Assembly (NCBI GenBank): GCA_030594025.1
Contig: JAUVFY010000094.1
Location: 1 to 5,939, forward strand
DNA length: 5,939 nt
Source of the DNA: Deltaproteobacteria bacterium
GTDB taxonomy: Bacteria; Desulfobacterota; GWC2-55-46; JAUVFY01
Direction of reading: 5' to 3'
Of the stretch, positions 1 to 5,480 are shown piece by piece (the stretch's first letter is position 1; each line of letters begins with the position of its first letter). Below the pieces are notes generated by a model, which made no database searches, was not told the origin of the DNA, and saw only the letters and a program-made list of their open reading frames with translations. Position numbers and translations under genes: made by a program.

Positions 1-10
1 GACCTCTACG

Positions 11-16
11 TATTAT
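11..16 (+). promoter_or_regulatory. Possible -10 box for the nucleoside transporter gene
   Basis: TATTAT matches the sigma-70 -10 consensus at five of six positions and lies 34 bases before the transporter ATG, which would give a leader of roughly 27 bases. The matching -35 box would fall outside the left edge, so this rests on one hexamer in an AT-rich stretch and is tentative. Confidence 0.3.
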
Positions 17-24
17 CTTTCTTT

Positions 25-48
25 AAAAGCTCGAAGAGGGGGGCTTTT
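25..48 (+). promoter_or_regulatory. Ribosome binding site displayed in the loop of a short hairpin
   Basis: AAAAGC (25-30) is complementary to GCTTTT (43-48), giving a 6-bp stem around a 12-base loop that contains the purine-rich Shine-Dalgarno stretch AGAGGGGG (35-42). The ATG follows at 50, so the site has a normal spacing of about 7 bases and supports this start. The stem is mostly A-U and weak; whether it forms in the mRNA or affects translation is inference. Confidence 0.4.
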
Positions 49-49
49 C

Positions 50-1255
50 ATGGTCGCTGAGAAACTCATAAGCCTCGCCGGGCTCCTTTTTTTCCTGGGC
101 ATCGCCTGGGCGATGAGCGAGGACCGCAGCAGGGTTAATTTGAGGCTCGTCGGCTGGGGCGTGGGTCTCCAGTTCGTCTTCGCCGTTATTATACTCAAGA
201 CCTATCCGGGCCGCCTCGTATTCGATGCCGCAATGGTCGTCATGACCGGGCTCCTTGATTTTACAGAGATAGGGGCCAGGTTCCTCTTCGGAAGCCTCGT
301 AACGGACTCCTCCATCGGGGCGGTCGTTGCCTTCAAGGTCCTTCCCACCATCATATTCATAGCGTCCCTGATGGGTGTGCTTTATTACTTCCGGGTAATC
401 CAGGCCGTTATATGGTTCATGGCCAAGATAATGGAAAGGACGATGGGGGCCTCCGGGGCCGAGGCCTTCATGGCCGCGGCATTCGTCTTCATGGGCATAG
501 AGGCCGTGACCGCGGTAAGGGAGTACATAAGGAAGATGACGCGCTCGGAGCTCTTCACCTTCATGACCGGCTTCATGGCCACCATAGCAGGGAGCGTCAT
601 GGCCGCTTACGTGAGCTTCGGCGCCAGCGCCGGGCACCTCCTGGCCGCCTCTATCATGAGCGCCCCGGCGGCCATAGTAATCTCCAAGCTCATGGTCCCT
701 GAGACAGAAAGGCCGGTCACCTCCAGCGGAACCGAGGGCATAGAGCTAAGGAGCGAGGCCGTGAACTTCGTGGAGGCCGCGGCCAACGGCGCGACAGACG
801 GGCTGAAGCTCGCTTTAACCATAGGGGCCATGCTCCTGGCCTTCGTATCCATAATAGGCATGCTCGACGCGGGACTCGGCTACCTCCACACCTCGTTCGA
901 AGCAATCACTGCCTACCTGTTCGCACCATTCGCATTCATAATGGGGGTCCCCTGGGAGGACTGCCTGGAGGTGGGCAAACTCCTGGGCATAAAGGTCATC
1001 TTCAACGAGTTCATAAGTTACCAGAGGCTCGAGACCTTGATCGAGGGCGGCACACTCGCGGCCCGCTCGGTTACGATTTCCACGTATGCGCTTTGCAGTT
1101 TCGCGAACTTCGGGAGCCTGGCAATAATAATAGGCGGGATAGGTGGGATAGCTCCGGAGAGGAAAAAAGAGGTCGCCAGGCTGGGTCTAAGGGCGCTCGC
1201 CGCGGGCTGCATCGCAGGGTTCATGACCGCGACGGTGGCCGGCATGCTCATTTGA
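50..1255 (+). CDS. Concentrative nucleoside transporter (CNT/NupC family)
   Basis: This is a 401-residue inner-membrane protein, normal for bacterial CNT transporters, which import nucleosides with a Na+ or H+ gradient. It is hydrophobic throughout, with an N-terminal part (about 5-85), a central gate and a long C-terminal transport domain (about 185-400). The family signature near the C terminus is clear: FNEFISY (318-324), with the Glu (E320) that binds ribose in characterised CNTs, and CSFANFGS (349-356), with the Asn and Ser (N353, S356) of the sugar site. The first substrate loop reads MGIEA (148-152): the conserved Glu (E151) is kept, but the usual Gln-Thr/Ser before it is Gly-Ile, so base preference may differ. 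The ATG is preceded by a good ribosome binding site. The gene appears monocistronic and runs convergently into the peptidase gene. Family assignment is firm; the exact substrate and coupling ion cannot be read from sequence. Confidence 0.93.
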   Translation: MVAEKLISLAGLLFFLGIAWAMSEDRSRVNLRLVGWGVGLQFVFAVIILKTYPGRLVFDAAMVVMTGLLDFTEIGARFLFGSLVTDSSIGAVVAFKVLPTIIFIASLMGVLYYFRVIQAVIWFMAKIMERTMGASGAEAFMAAAFVFMGIEAVTAVREYIRKMTRSELFTFMTGFMATIAGSVMAAYVSFGASAGHLLAASIMSAPAAIVISKLMVPETERPVTSSGTEGIELRSEAVNFVEAAANGATDGLKLALTIGAMLLAFVSIIGMLDAGLGYLHTSFEAITAYLFAPFAFIMGVPWEDCLEVGKLLGIKVIFNEFISYQRLETLIEGGTLAARSVTISTYALCSFANFGSLAIIIGGIGGIAPERKKEVARLGLRALAAGCIAGFMTATVAGMLI

Positions 1256-1260
1256 TTCTT

Positions 1261-1287
1261 TTACCTTATTTACCTTTTTTACCTTAT
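1261..1287. repeat. Three 9-bp tandem units in the gap between convergent genes
   Basis: Three consecutive 9-bp units read TTACCTTAT, TTACCTTTT and TTACCTTAT on the plus strand. They fill most of the 28-base gap between the transporter stop and the peptidase stop, and the last unit contains the peptidase TAA (1284-1286 on the minus strand). The tract is nearly free of G on the plus strand. I see no hairpin here that would serve as an intrinsic terminator for either gene. Confidence 0.75.
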
Positions 1288-2402
1288 TCCCCTTGCTTTT
1301 CCCACTTCTTCTCAAGCGGGAAGAGTGCTACTCCCCGGGCCTGCTTATCCGTTATCTCGTTTATCGTCTGCTCGAGGGCGAGGAAACGCCTCGGGGTGCT
1401 CGGGTGGGTGGAAAGGAAACCCCTCTCTTCGATAGATGCCGGGTGCTCGACGGCCATCCTCCGCCACATGTGCGCGGCACCCGTTATGTCGAAATCGGCC
1501 TCCGCGGCGATATAGAGCCCCGCGTAATCGGCCTCTGCCTCGAACTCCTGGGAATAGACGAGCTGCCCGAGCTTTCCGAACGTGCCCCCCGTGTCAACCC
1601 CCGTGGTTGCGATTATGAGCAGGTCCAGCAATGAGCCGAGCAGTATGTTGCCGTACCTTTTCTCAAGGTGCCCGAGGGCGTTGTGGGACATCTCGTGGGC
1701 CATAACGAGCGAGAGCTCCGTGTCGTCTTCCACAAAGCGGAGCATCCCCGTGGTAACGGCGATGTTATTCCCGTCGGCAAAGGCGTTTACCGAATCGTCG
1801 CCCACCATGACTATCCCGTAGTTGCAGGCCGTTATACCGTCTATGATGAACTCAAGGGTCCTGCCGCCGCGCTCCACCTCGAGCGTTATGGTGGGCCCGT
1901 CAATCTCCTCTATCCTGTCCATCACGTAGCGGGCTCTTAGCTCTCCAACTTGCTTGCCGTAAACGGTAAGTACCCTGTCATTGACCCTGAGCCCCGCCCT
2001 TTCAGCGGGGGAGGCCGGGTGCACATACCTTACGTACACGCCCGAGCCTATGCCGAAGTGGCGGGCCGCGACTTCCTCGTACTTCTTTCCGTATACCCTG
2101 GTGTCATGGAGCAGGAACCCGTAGATGGTATGCACCTTCTTGCCGCAGAGCTCCGAGGCGGTAACCATGAGCGGCAACCCCACGTTCAGAAGCCTCTCGT
2201 ACCTCTCAACCCTCACAGTGAAGGCCAGCTCCCGCTGCCTCTCGGCCTCGGCCCGTGCCTGCTCCTCATCGACCCTGGGGGTTACGAGCGTGGGTGCGCA
2301 GCCGGAAAGGACGGCGGCAAGCCCCAGTGAAAGGGCCAACCCGATAATGCGAAAAGACGGTCTGGTCTTAATGGTCTTAATGGTTTTAATGGTTGATGCC
2401 AT
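1284..2402 (-). CDS. PDZ-containing M48 family metallopeptidase, predicted outer-membrane lipoprotein
   Basis: From the ATG at 2402 the product is 372 residues. A basic N terminus, a hydrophobic segment and the lipobox LSGC (Cys35) predict a lipoprotein; Ala at +2 favours the outer membrane. A charged helix (about 40-62) follows, then a PDZ domain (about 117-190, with GIGSGVYV and the SPAERAGL helix), then the M48 domain. Its zinc site is HEMSH (236-240) plus E288 and D292 of the downstream ExxxD motif in EFEAEAD, so the enzyme looks catalytically complete. M48 lipoproteins and periplasmic relatives (BepA, LoiP) degrade or help assemble outer-membrane proteins; such a role here is inferred from architecture. 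In-frame initiation at a TTG at 2504 would add 34 residues and has a strong GGAGGA site. I prefer 2402 because it leaves a normal lipoprotein signal peptide and the upstream stretch resembles a promoter. The gene is transcribed alone, divergent from the ferritin-like gene. Confidence 0.92.
   Translation of the reverse strand: MASTIKTIKTIKTRPSFRIIGLALSLGLAAVLSGCAPTLVTPRVDEEQARAEAERQRELAFTVRVERYERLLNVGLPLMVTASELCGKKVHTIYGFLLHDTRVYGKKYEEVAARHFGIGSGVYVRYVHPASPAERAGLRVNDRVLTVYGKQVGELRARYVMDRIEEIDGPTITLEVERGGRTLEFIIDGITACNYGIVMVGDDSVNAFADGNNIAVTTGMLRFVEDDTELSLVMAHEMSHNALGHLEKRYGNILLGSLLDLLIIATTGVDTGGTFGKLGQLVYSQEFEAEADYAGLYIAAEADFDITGAAHMWRRMAVEHPASIEERGFLSTHPSTPRRFLALEQTINEITDKQARGVALFPLEKKWEKQGE
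2364..2390 (-). repeat. In-frame 9-bp tandem repeat encoding Thr-Ile-Lys units
   Basis: On the plus strand the units are GGTCTTAAT, GGTCTTAAT and GGTTTTAAT. On the coding strand they give the TIKTIKTIKT run (residues 4-13 of the ATG form) in the basic n-region of the lipoprotein signal peptide. Because the unit is 9 bp, copy-number change would lengthen or shorten the n-region without a frameshift. Confidence 0.8.
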
Positions 2403-2416
2403 CTTATCCCGTGGGG

Positions 2417-2456
2417 AACCGTTTACGGTTAAACCCGACCCAGTAAGGGTTTCCGT
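2417..2456 (-). promoter_or_regulatory. Overlapping inverted repeats upstream of the peptidase ATG
   Basis: Two overlapping dyads lie between the putative promoter and the ATG at 2402. The first is AACCGTTTACGGTT (2417-2430), with 6-bp arms AACCGT/ACGGTT around TT. The second pairs ACGG (2425-2428) plus AAACCC (2431-2436) with GGGTTT (2447-2452) plus CCGT (2453-2456), a 10-bp stem with a two-base bulge and a 10-base loop. They could be an operator or alternative 5'-UTR hairpins. If translation starts at TTG 2504 they would lie inside the coding sequence. The pairing is seen directly; function is unknown. Confidence 0.4.
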
Positions 2457-2475
2457 TGTTAAAGGCTTTAATTTT

Positions 2476-2504
2476 ATAGTAGCTTTAACTCCGGGGGCAG
2501 TCAA
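2476..2504 (-). promoter_or_regulatory. Putative sigma-70 promoter of the M48 peptidase gene
   Basis: Reading the minus strand, TTGACT (2504-2499, five of six matches to TTGACA) is followed after 17 bases by TACTAT (2481-2476, four of six matches to TATAAT) and then an A-rich stretch. The spacing is optimal. Transcription would start near 2469, giving a 5' UTR of about 65 bases before the ATG at 2402. The -35 box coincides with the alternative TTG start codon, so the two readings compete. Confidence 0.4.
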
Positions 2505-2510
2505 GGGGAT

Positions 2511-2516
2511 TCCTCC
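2511..2516 (-). promoter_or_regulatory. Strong Shine-Dalgarno sequence before the alternative TTG start
   Basis: On the minus strand GGAGGA lies 6 bases before an in-frame TTG (2504-2502). That is ideal spacing, whereas the ATG at 2402 has only a weak GGGA-like site. It is the main evidence for a 406-residue form of the peptidase. It would be used only if transcription begins upstream of 2516, which the promoter proposed at 2476-2504 would not allow. Confidence 0.4.
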
Positions 2517-2610
2517 AGTGGAAGACCCGAAGGGGGTTTTCCCTTGCCCTTGAAGCGGTTTGTCTGTTAATCTGTCTTTTATCGCTTTACCAATAGAACC
2601 CGTGGAACCG

Positions 2611-2617
2611 GGAGGAG
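2611..2617 (+). promoter_or_regulatory. Ribosome binding site fixing the ferritin-like protein start
   Basis: GGAGGAG ends 5 bases before the ATG at 2623. It decides against an in-frame TTG at 2560, which would add 21 residues that do not resemble the family and has no comparable site. CCCG (2599-2602) could pair with CGGG (2609-2612) just upstream and partly cover the site, but the stem is only 4 bp. Confidence 0.75.
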
Positions 2618-2622
2618 ACTTT

Positions 2623-3102
2623 ATGGAATTTGAACACCTTGAGGAAAAAGAGGCGGTCGAAAGGGCCGCTCTTTTGAAAAAGAACGGCCGTGCGTTCTAC
2701 ACGCTTCTTTCCGTTAAGACCGCCGACCCTGAGACAGCCGACGTTCTCGAGCGGTTGGCAAAGGAAGAGGAAAGGCACCTAAAGCTCATCGAAGAAAAAT
2801 TCTTCCCCGGGGCGGGCTTCCCAGAAGAGATTACCGACGAGGAGATAGAGCTCGAAAAATATGTCGAAAGGTGTTGTGTCTCGGAGCTTTTCGTAAAGAA
2901 GATAGACGTTGAAAAGTTAGTTCATCTCATGGACAGCGACAAAAAGGCGCTCCTCGTGGCGCTCGAGGTGGAGCTCCACGCCTCCCAGTACTTCGAAAAG
3001 CTCGGCTCCATGGCTGGAACCGAGGAGGCCCGCAAGCTCTATAAGGAACTGGCCGAGGAGGAAAGGGGCCACGTTCGAGAGATAGAAACGCTCTTAGGTT
3101 AA
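2623..3102 (+). CDS. Ferritin-like (rubrerythrin-type) domain protein
   Basis: The product is 159 residues, soluble and presumably cytoplasmic, with the four-helix layout of the rubrerythrin/ferritin-like superfamily. Helix A carries KKNGRAFY (19-26), helix B EERH (49-52), helix C the VELHASQYF segment with E117, and helix D EERGH (146-150), giving E147xxH150. ExxH motifs in helices B and D with a Glu in helix C are the diiron ligands of this family. The helix A ligand Glu appears to be Lys19, so one of the usual six ligands is missing. No C-terminal rubredoxin domain is present, unlike classical rubrerythrin (about 190 residues). A Cys pair (C84-C85) lies between the helix pairs. Relatives reduce peroxide or handle iron and oxygen stress in anaerobes; whether this copy binds two irons is uncertain. 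The gene is divergent from the peptidase and convergent with the GGDEF-EAL gene, so it is probably monocistronic. Confidence 0.85.
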   Translation: MEFEHLEEKEAVERAALLKKNGRAFYTLLSVKTADPETADVLERLAKEEERHLKLIEEKFFPGAGFPEEITDEEIELEKYVERCCVSELFVKKIDVEKLVHLMDSDKKALLVALEVELHASQYFEKLGSMAGTEEARKLYKELAEEERGHVREIETLLG

Positions 3103-3110
3103 GGGTTAAG
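3097..3110 (+). repeat. 7-bp tandem duplication containing a stop codon
   Basis: GGTTAAG occurs twice in tandem (3097-3103 and 3104-3110) and is followed by GG. The first copy supplies the final Gly codon and TAA stop of the ferritin-like protein. Confidence 0.7.
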
Positions 3111-3133
3111 GGCGGTCTTCCTTTCATCCGCCC
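3110..3133. terminator. Weak hairpin between convergent genes
   Basis: GGGCGG (3110-3115) pairs with CCGCCC (3128-3133) across a 12-base pyrimidine-rich loop. It sits in the 47-base gap between the ferritin-like gene and the GGDEF-EAL gene, where a bidirectional terminator would be expected. Neither strand has a T-tract after the stem, so it may at most assist termination or protect the mRNA 3' end. Confidence 0.3.
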
Positions 3134-3149
3134 CACAAGGTGTCCCCGG

Positions 3150-5300
3150 CTAAAACTCCGGGGCGGGTTTGCCTATGAGATAGCCCTGCACGAAGTCCAC
3201 CCCGTATTCCTTGAGGATGTTCATCACCTCCACGTTCTCCACGAACTCGGCTATTGTCTTGATGCCCATGCCCCTGGCCACTTCTATCATTGCCTTTACG
3301 AAGAGCTGGTCGTCGAGGTTGTGCTGGAGTCTCCTTATAAAAGAGCCGTCTATCTTTATGTAGTCAACCTTCATCTGCTTGAGGTGCGTAAAGGAGCTCA
3401 GCCCCACGCCGAAGTCATCGAGGGCGAAATGGCATCCCATGGCCTTAAGCTCCTCGATGAACATGAGCGCATCGTCGAGGTTCTCGACGGCCTCTGTCTC
3501 TGTAATCTCGAATATAAGCCTGTCCGCGTCCGCACCCGTCTTTTTTATCTGCGACTTTATAAACTTGAGCAAATCCTCGTCCCCCACGTTCCTTCCGGAT
3601 ACGTTCATCGAAAAGGAACGGGGTACATTATCGACCCTTTTTTTCGTCTCGGCCTGGCACATCATGGTTTTCTCTATCATCACCCTGTCTATGGCGCCGA
3701 TGAGGCCGTACCTCTCGGCAACGTCGATAAAGGTCCCCGGAAGGAGGATCCTTCCATCTGAAGCTTGCATACGTACGAGGGCCTCGAAGTGGTTGACCTT
3801 GTCGCTTTTAAGCCCGAGTATGGGTTGAAACCACGGCGTAAACTTACCCTCTTTAAGGGCACTGAGTATAAGTCCTTTTACCTGGAGTTTAAGGTTCATC
3901 ACCTCTAAATCGCGGTCCTCGGGGCGGAAAAGATGGCACTTGTTTCTTCCCAGCTCCTTTGCACGGAACGTGGCGGCATCCGACTTTTTAAGGAGCTCAC
4001 TGGTCGTGTCCCCGTGAATCGGGTAAAGCGAGAGCCCTATGCTTACGGTTATCTGCGAGGGTATCTCCTGGAAATGAAAGGCCTCAATGGTCTTTCTTAT
4101 CTCCTCGGCCGCCTCCACCGCCTCCTTCTCGGTTCTTCTGGGCATGAACACGGCAAACTCATCAGAGCCGAGACGGGCTATGATACTGCCCTTTTCTTTC
4201 GTCTCTTTATTTAATTCGTCCAGGTACCTTATCGTATTTTTGATGTGCCTCGCCGCACTCTGGAGCAGACTGTCGCCTGCGATGTGGCCGGACGTGTCGT
4301 TTATCGTTTTGAAATCGTCTATATCTATAATGAGCAAAGCGCCGGTATGCCCCCTGGCCCCGGCGTAAGACAACCAGCTATCCATCATTTCTATGAATCT
4401 TGTACGGTTAACGAGGTTCGTTATCCCGTCAAAGGTCGCCAGGTACTTTATCCTCTCCTCGGACTGTATCTTCTCGGTTATGTCATCCTGGACAAAGAGG
4501 AAATTTATGATCTCTCCCTTTTCGTTTTTTATGGGTATTATTTCCGTTTCGGCCCAGTAATCCTGGCCGTCCTTCTTTTTGCTCTTGAGAGTCCCTCTCC
4601 AGGGCTTGCCGGAAAGGACGGTGCGGCGCAGTTCTTCGTATGCCTCTGTGGATTCGCCTTCGGGCGAGAATGACTGGAAGGTCCTGCCGATGATGCTTCC
4701 TTTGGGATAACCGGTCGCGGACTCGAAGACCGGGTTTACGTATTCTATTACGCCGCCGGCGTCGGTAATGGATATCATGTTGACGCTGTGCTCTATGGCC
4801 GTTGAAAGCTTTTTGATTTCGAGCTCGTGGGCTTTGCGCTCTGTTATGTCCACGACAATCCCGGAAAGGGTCTCGCCCTCGAGGGTCGCGCTCACGAGGA
4901 CATTCTTTTTGCTGCCTGTCTTTGTAATCGCCTCGAGCTCGTAACCGCTTGTGCTGCCCCTTTTCTTGAGGGTCTCTAAAAGGTCCGCCCTCTGCCCGGG
5001 ATCCCTGTACCTTTCAAGGACGCTCCCGGACATCATCTCCTGGGGCGAGTCAAACTCGAACATCTTCGCCAGGGCCTCGTTTACATAAAGGATGTCGCCC
5101 TTGAGGTTTGACTGATACACCCCTACGACCTCGTTGGAGACGATGTCGCGGTAGTTTTTCTCCGATTGTTTTAACGCCTCGACGGCCCCCCTTTGCTCGG
5201 CCTCCGAGGCCTCCAGCTCTCTAACCCTCTTTTTTGTCTTCGCGAGCTCTTCTTTGAGGCGTTCTATGAGATTTCCGGTTGTCTTCTTCTCGCCTTTCAC
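3150..5300 (-). CDS. PAS-PAS-GGDEF-EAL protein, predicted cyclic-di-GMP phosphodiesterase
   Basis: This is a 716-residue protein with no membrane segment, so a cytoplasmic sensor. Order: N-terminal coiled coil (about 10-48), PAS (about 48-155), PAS (about 162-278), GGDEF (about 285-457), EAL (about 475-714). The GGDEF domain keeps the metal-site Asp326, the guanine-contacting N334/D335 and D380/E381, but its signature is GSDEF (378-382). An RxxD (R358-D361) lies 17 residues before it, not the usual 6, because of a charged insertion. The EAL domain keeps the full catalytic set by comparison with characterised enzymes such as RocR: E506 (EAL), N566, E598, D628, D629, K649, E685 and Q705, with loop-6 Glu601. 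I therefore infer c-di-GMP hydrolysis, with GGDEF possibly a GTP-sensing regulatory domain as in Caulobacter PdeA (GEDEF). The start is GTG, with a GGGGGA-like site about 8 bases upstream. The PAS ligands cannot be predicted. Confidence 0.95.
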   Translation of the reverse strand: MKGEKKTTGNLIERLKEELAKTKKRVRELEASEAEQRGAVEALKQSEKNYRDIVSNEVVGVYQSNLKGDILYVNEALAKMFEFDSPQEMMSGSVLERYRDPGQRADLLETLKKRGSTSGYELEAITKTGSKKNVLVSATLEGETLSGIVVDITERKAHELEIKKLSTAIEHSVNMISITDAGGVIEYVNPVFESATGYPKGSIIGRTFQSFSPEGESTEAYEELRRTVLSGKPWRGTLKSKKKDGQDYWAETEIIPIKNEKGEIINFLFVQDDITEKIQSEERIKYLATFDGITNLVNRTRFIEMMDSWLSYAGARGHTGALLIIDIDDFKTINDTSGHIAGDSLLQSAARHIKNTIRYLDELNKETKEKGSIIARLGSDEFAVFMPRRTEKEAVEAAEEIRKTIEAFHFQEIPSQITVSIGLSLYPIHGDTTSELLKKSDAATFRAKELGRNKCHLFRPEDRDLEVMNLKLQVKGLILSALKEGKFTPWFQPILGLKSDKVNHFEALVRMQASDGRILLPGTFIDVAERYGLIGAIDRVMIEKTMMCQAETKKRVDNVPRSFSMNVSGRNVGDEDLLKFIKSQIKKTGADADRLIFEITETEAVENLDDALMFIEELKAMGCHFALDDFGVGLSSFTHLKQMKVDYIKIDGSFIRRLQHNLDDQLFVKAMIEVARGMGIKTIAEFVENVEVMNILKEYGVDFVQGYLIGKPAPEF

Positions 5301-5331
5301 GATGTTATCCCCCGAGCTATCCTATTTCTAT

Positions 5332-5337
5332 AGTATA
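5332..5337 (-). promoter_or_regulatory. Possible -10 box for the GGDEF-EAL gene
   Basis: On the minus strand TATACT (five of six matches to TATAAT) lies 31 bases before the GTG start, within the AT-rich spacer downstream of the terminator-like hairpins. The -35 candidates at 16-18 bases are poor (for example TTTATG), so the assignment is tentative. Confidence 0.3.
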
Positions 5338-5359
5338 AACTTATAAAAAAGTCCATAAA

Positions 5360-5393
5360 TTAAATAAAGACCTGTACAAATATACAGGCCTTT
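5360..5393 (-). terminator. Intrinsic terminator-like hairpin (distal of three)
   Basis: On the minus strand an 11-bp stem (5393-5383 with 5376-5366, core CCTGTA/TACAGG, one G-U pair) encloses a 6-base loop and is followed by the T-rich tail CTTTATTTAATTTAT. On the plus strand the G-U position becomes an A-C mismatch, so the hairpin is better formed in minus-strand RNA. It lies between the Mut7-C-domain gene and the GGDEF-EAL gene and probably separates their transcripts. Confidence 0.55.
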
Positions 5394-5394
5394 T

Positions 5395-5412
5395 AAAAAA
5401 AACCGTTTCGGT
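5395..5412 (-). terminator. Short hairpin followed by eight T (middle of three)
   Basis: On the minus strand ACCG-AAA-CGGT (5412-5402) runs directly into an uninterrupted stretch of eight T (5402-5395). The stem is only 4 bp, or 5 with a G-U pair, which is short for an intrinsic terminator, but the T-tract is the best in the window. Confidence 0.4.
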
Positions 5413-5451
5413 CAGTTGAATTTTCGGTAATGGTTTTGAGGAATGGAATTT

Positions 5452-5480
5452 TTAAATAAAGACCCTTAAGGAGAGGTCTT
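5452..5480 (-). terminator. Terminator-like hairpin (proximal of three)
   Basis: AAGACC and GGTCTT (5459-5464 with 5475-5480) form a 6-bp stem with a 10-base loop. On the minus strand the tail is TATTTAAAAATT; on the plus strand it is CTTTTCT. No plus-strand gene precedes it, so the likely user is the Mut7-C-domain gene whose stop codon lies about 105 bases upstream. Confidence 0.4.

Larger units (their letters stand above)
5360..5464. repeat. 13-bp direct repeat TTAAATAAAGACC, two copies 92 bp apart
   Basis: Exact copies at 5360-5372 and 5452-5464 each form the base and flank of a hairpin. Read on the minus strand, both hairpins therefore end in the same sequence, GGTCTTTATTTAA. Confidence 0.8.

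Noticed and set aside
23..637. Long antisense open frame (204 residues) under the transporter gene
   Set aside because: Its translation is low-complexity, rich in Gly, His and Glu, with no family resemblance. It mirrors a clear membrane transporter on the other strand.
1230..1283. Intrinsic terminator between the transporter and the peptidase
   Set aside because: The region is T-rich, but I could find no stable stem next to it on either strand.
2560..2622. Longer form of the ferritin-like protein from a TTG
   Set aside because: The extra 21 residues are Pro-rich and unlike the family, and a perfect GGAGGAG site precedes the ATG at 2623.
2505..2622. Sigma-70 promoter for the ferritin-like gene
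   Set aside because: TTGCCC and TTGTCT occur as possible -35 boxes, but no acceptable -10 box lies at 16-18 bases.
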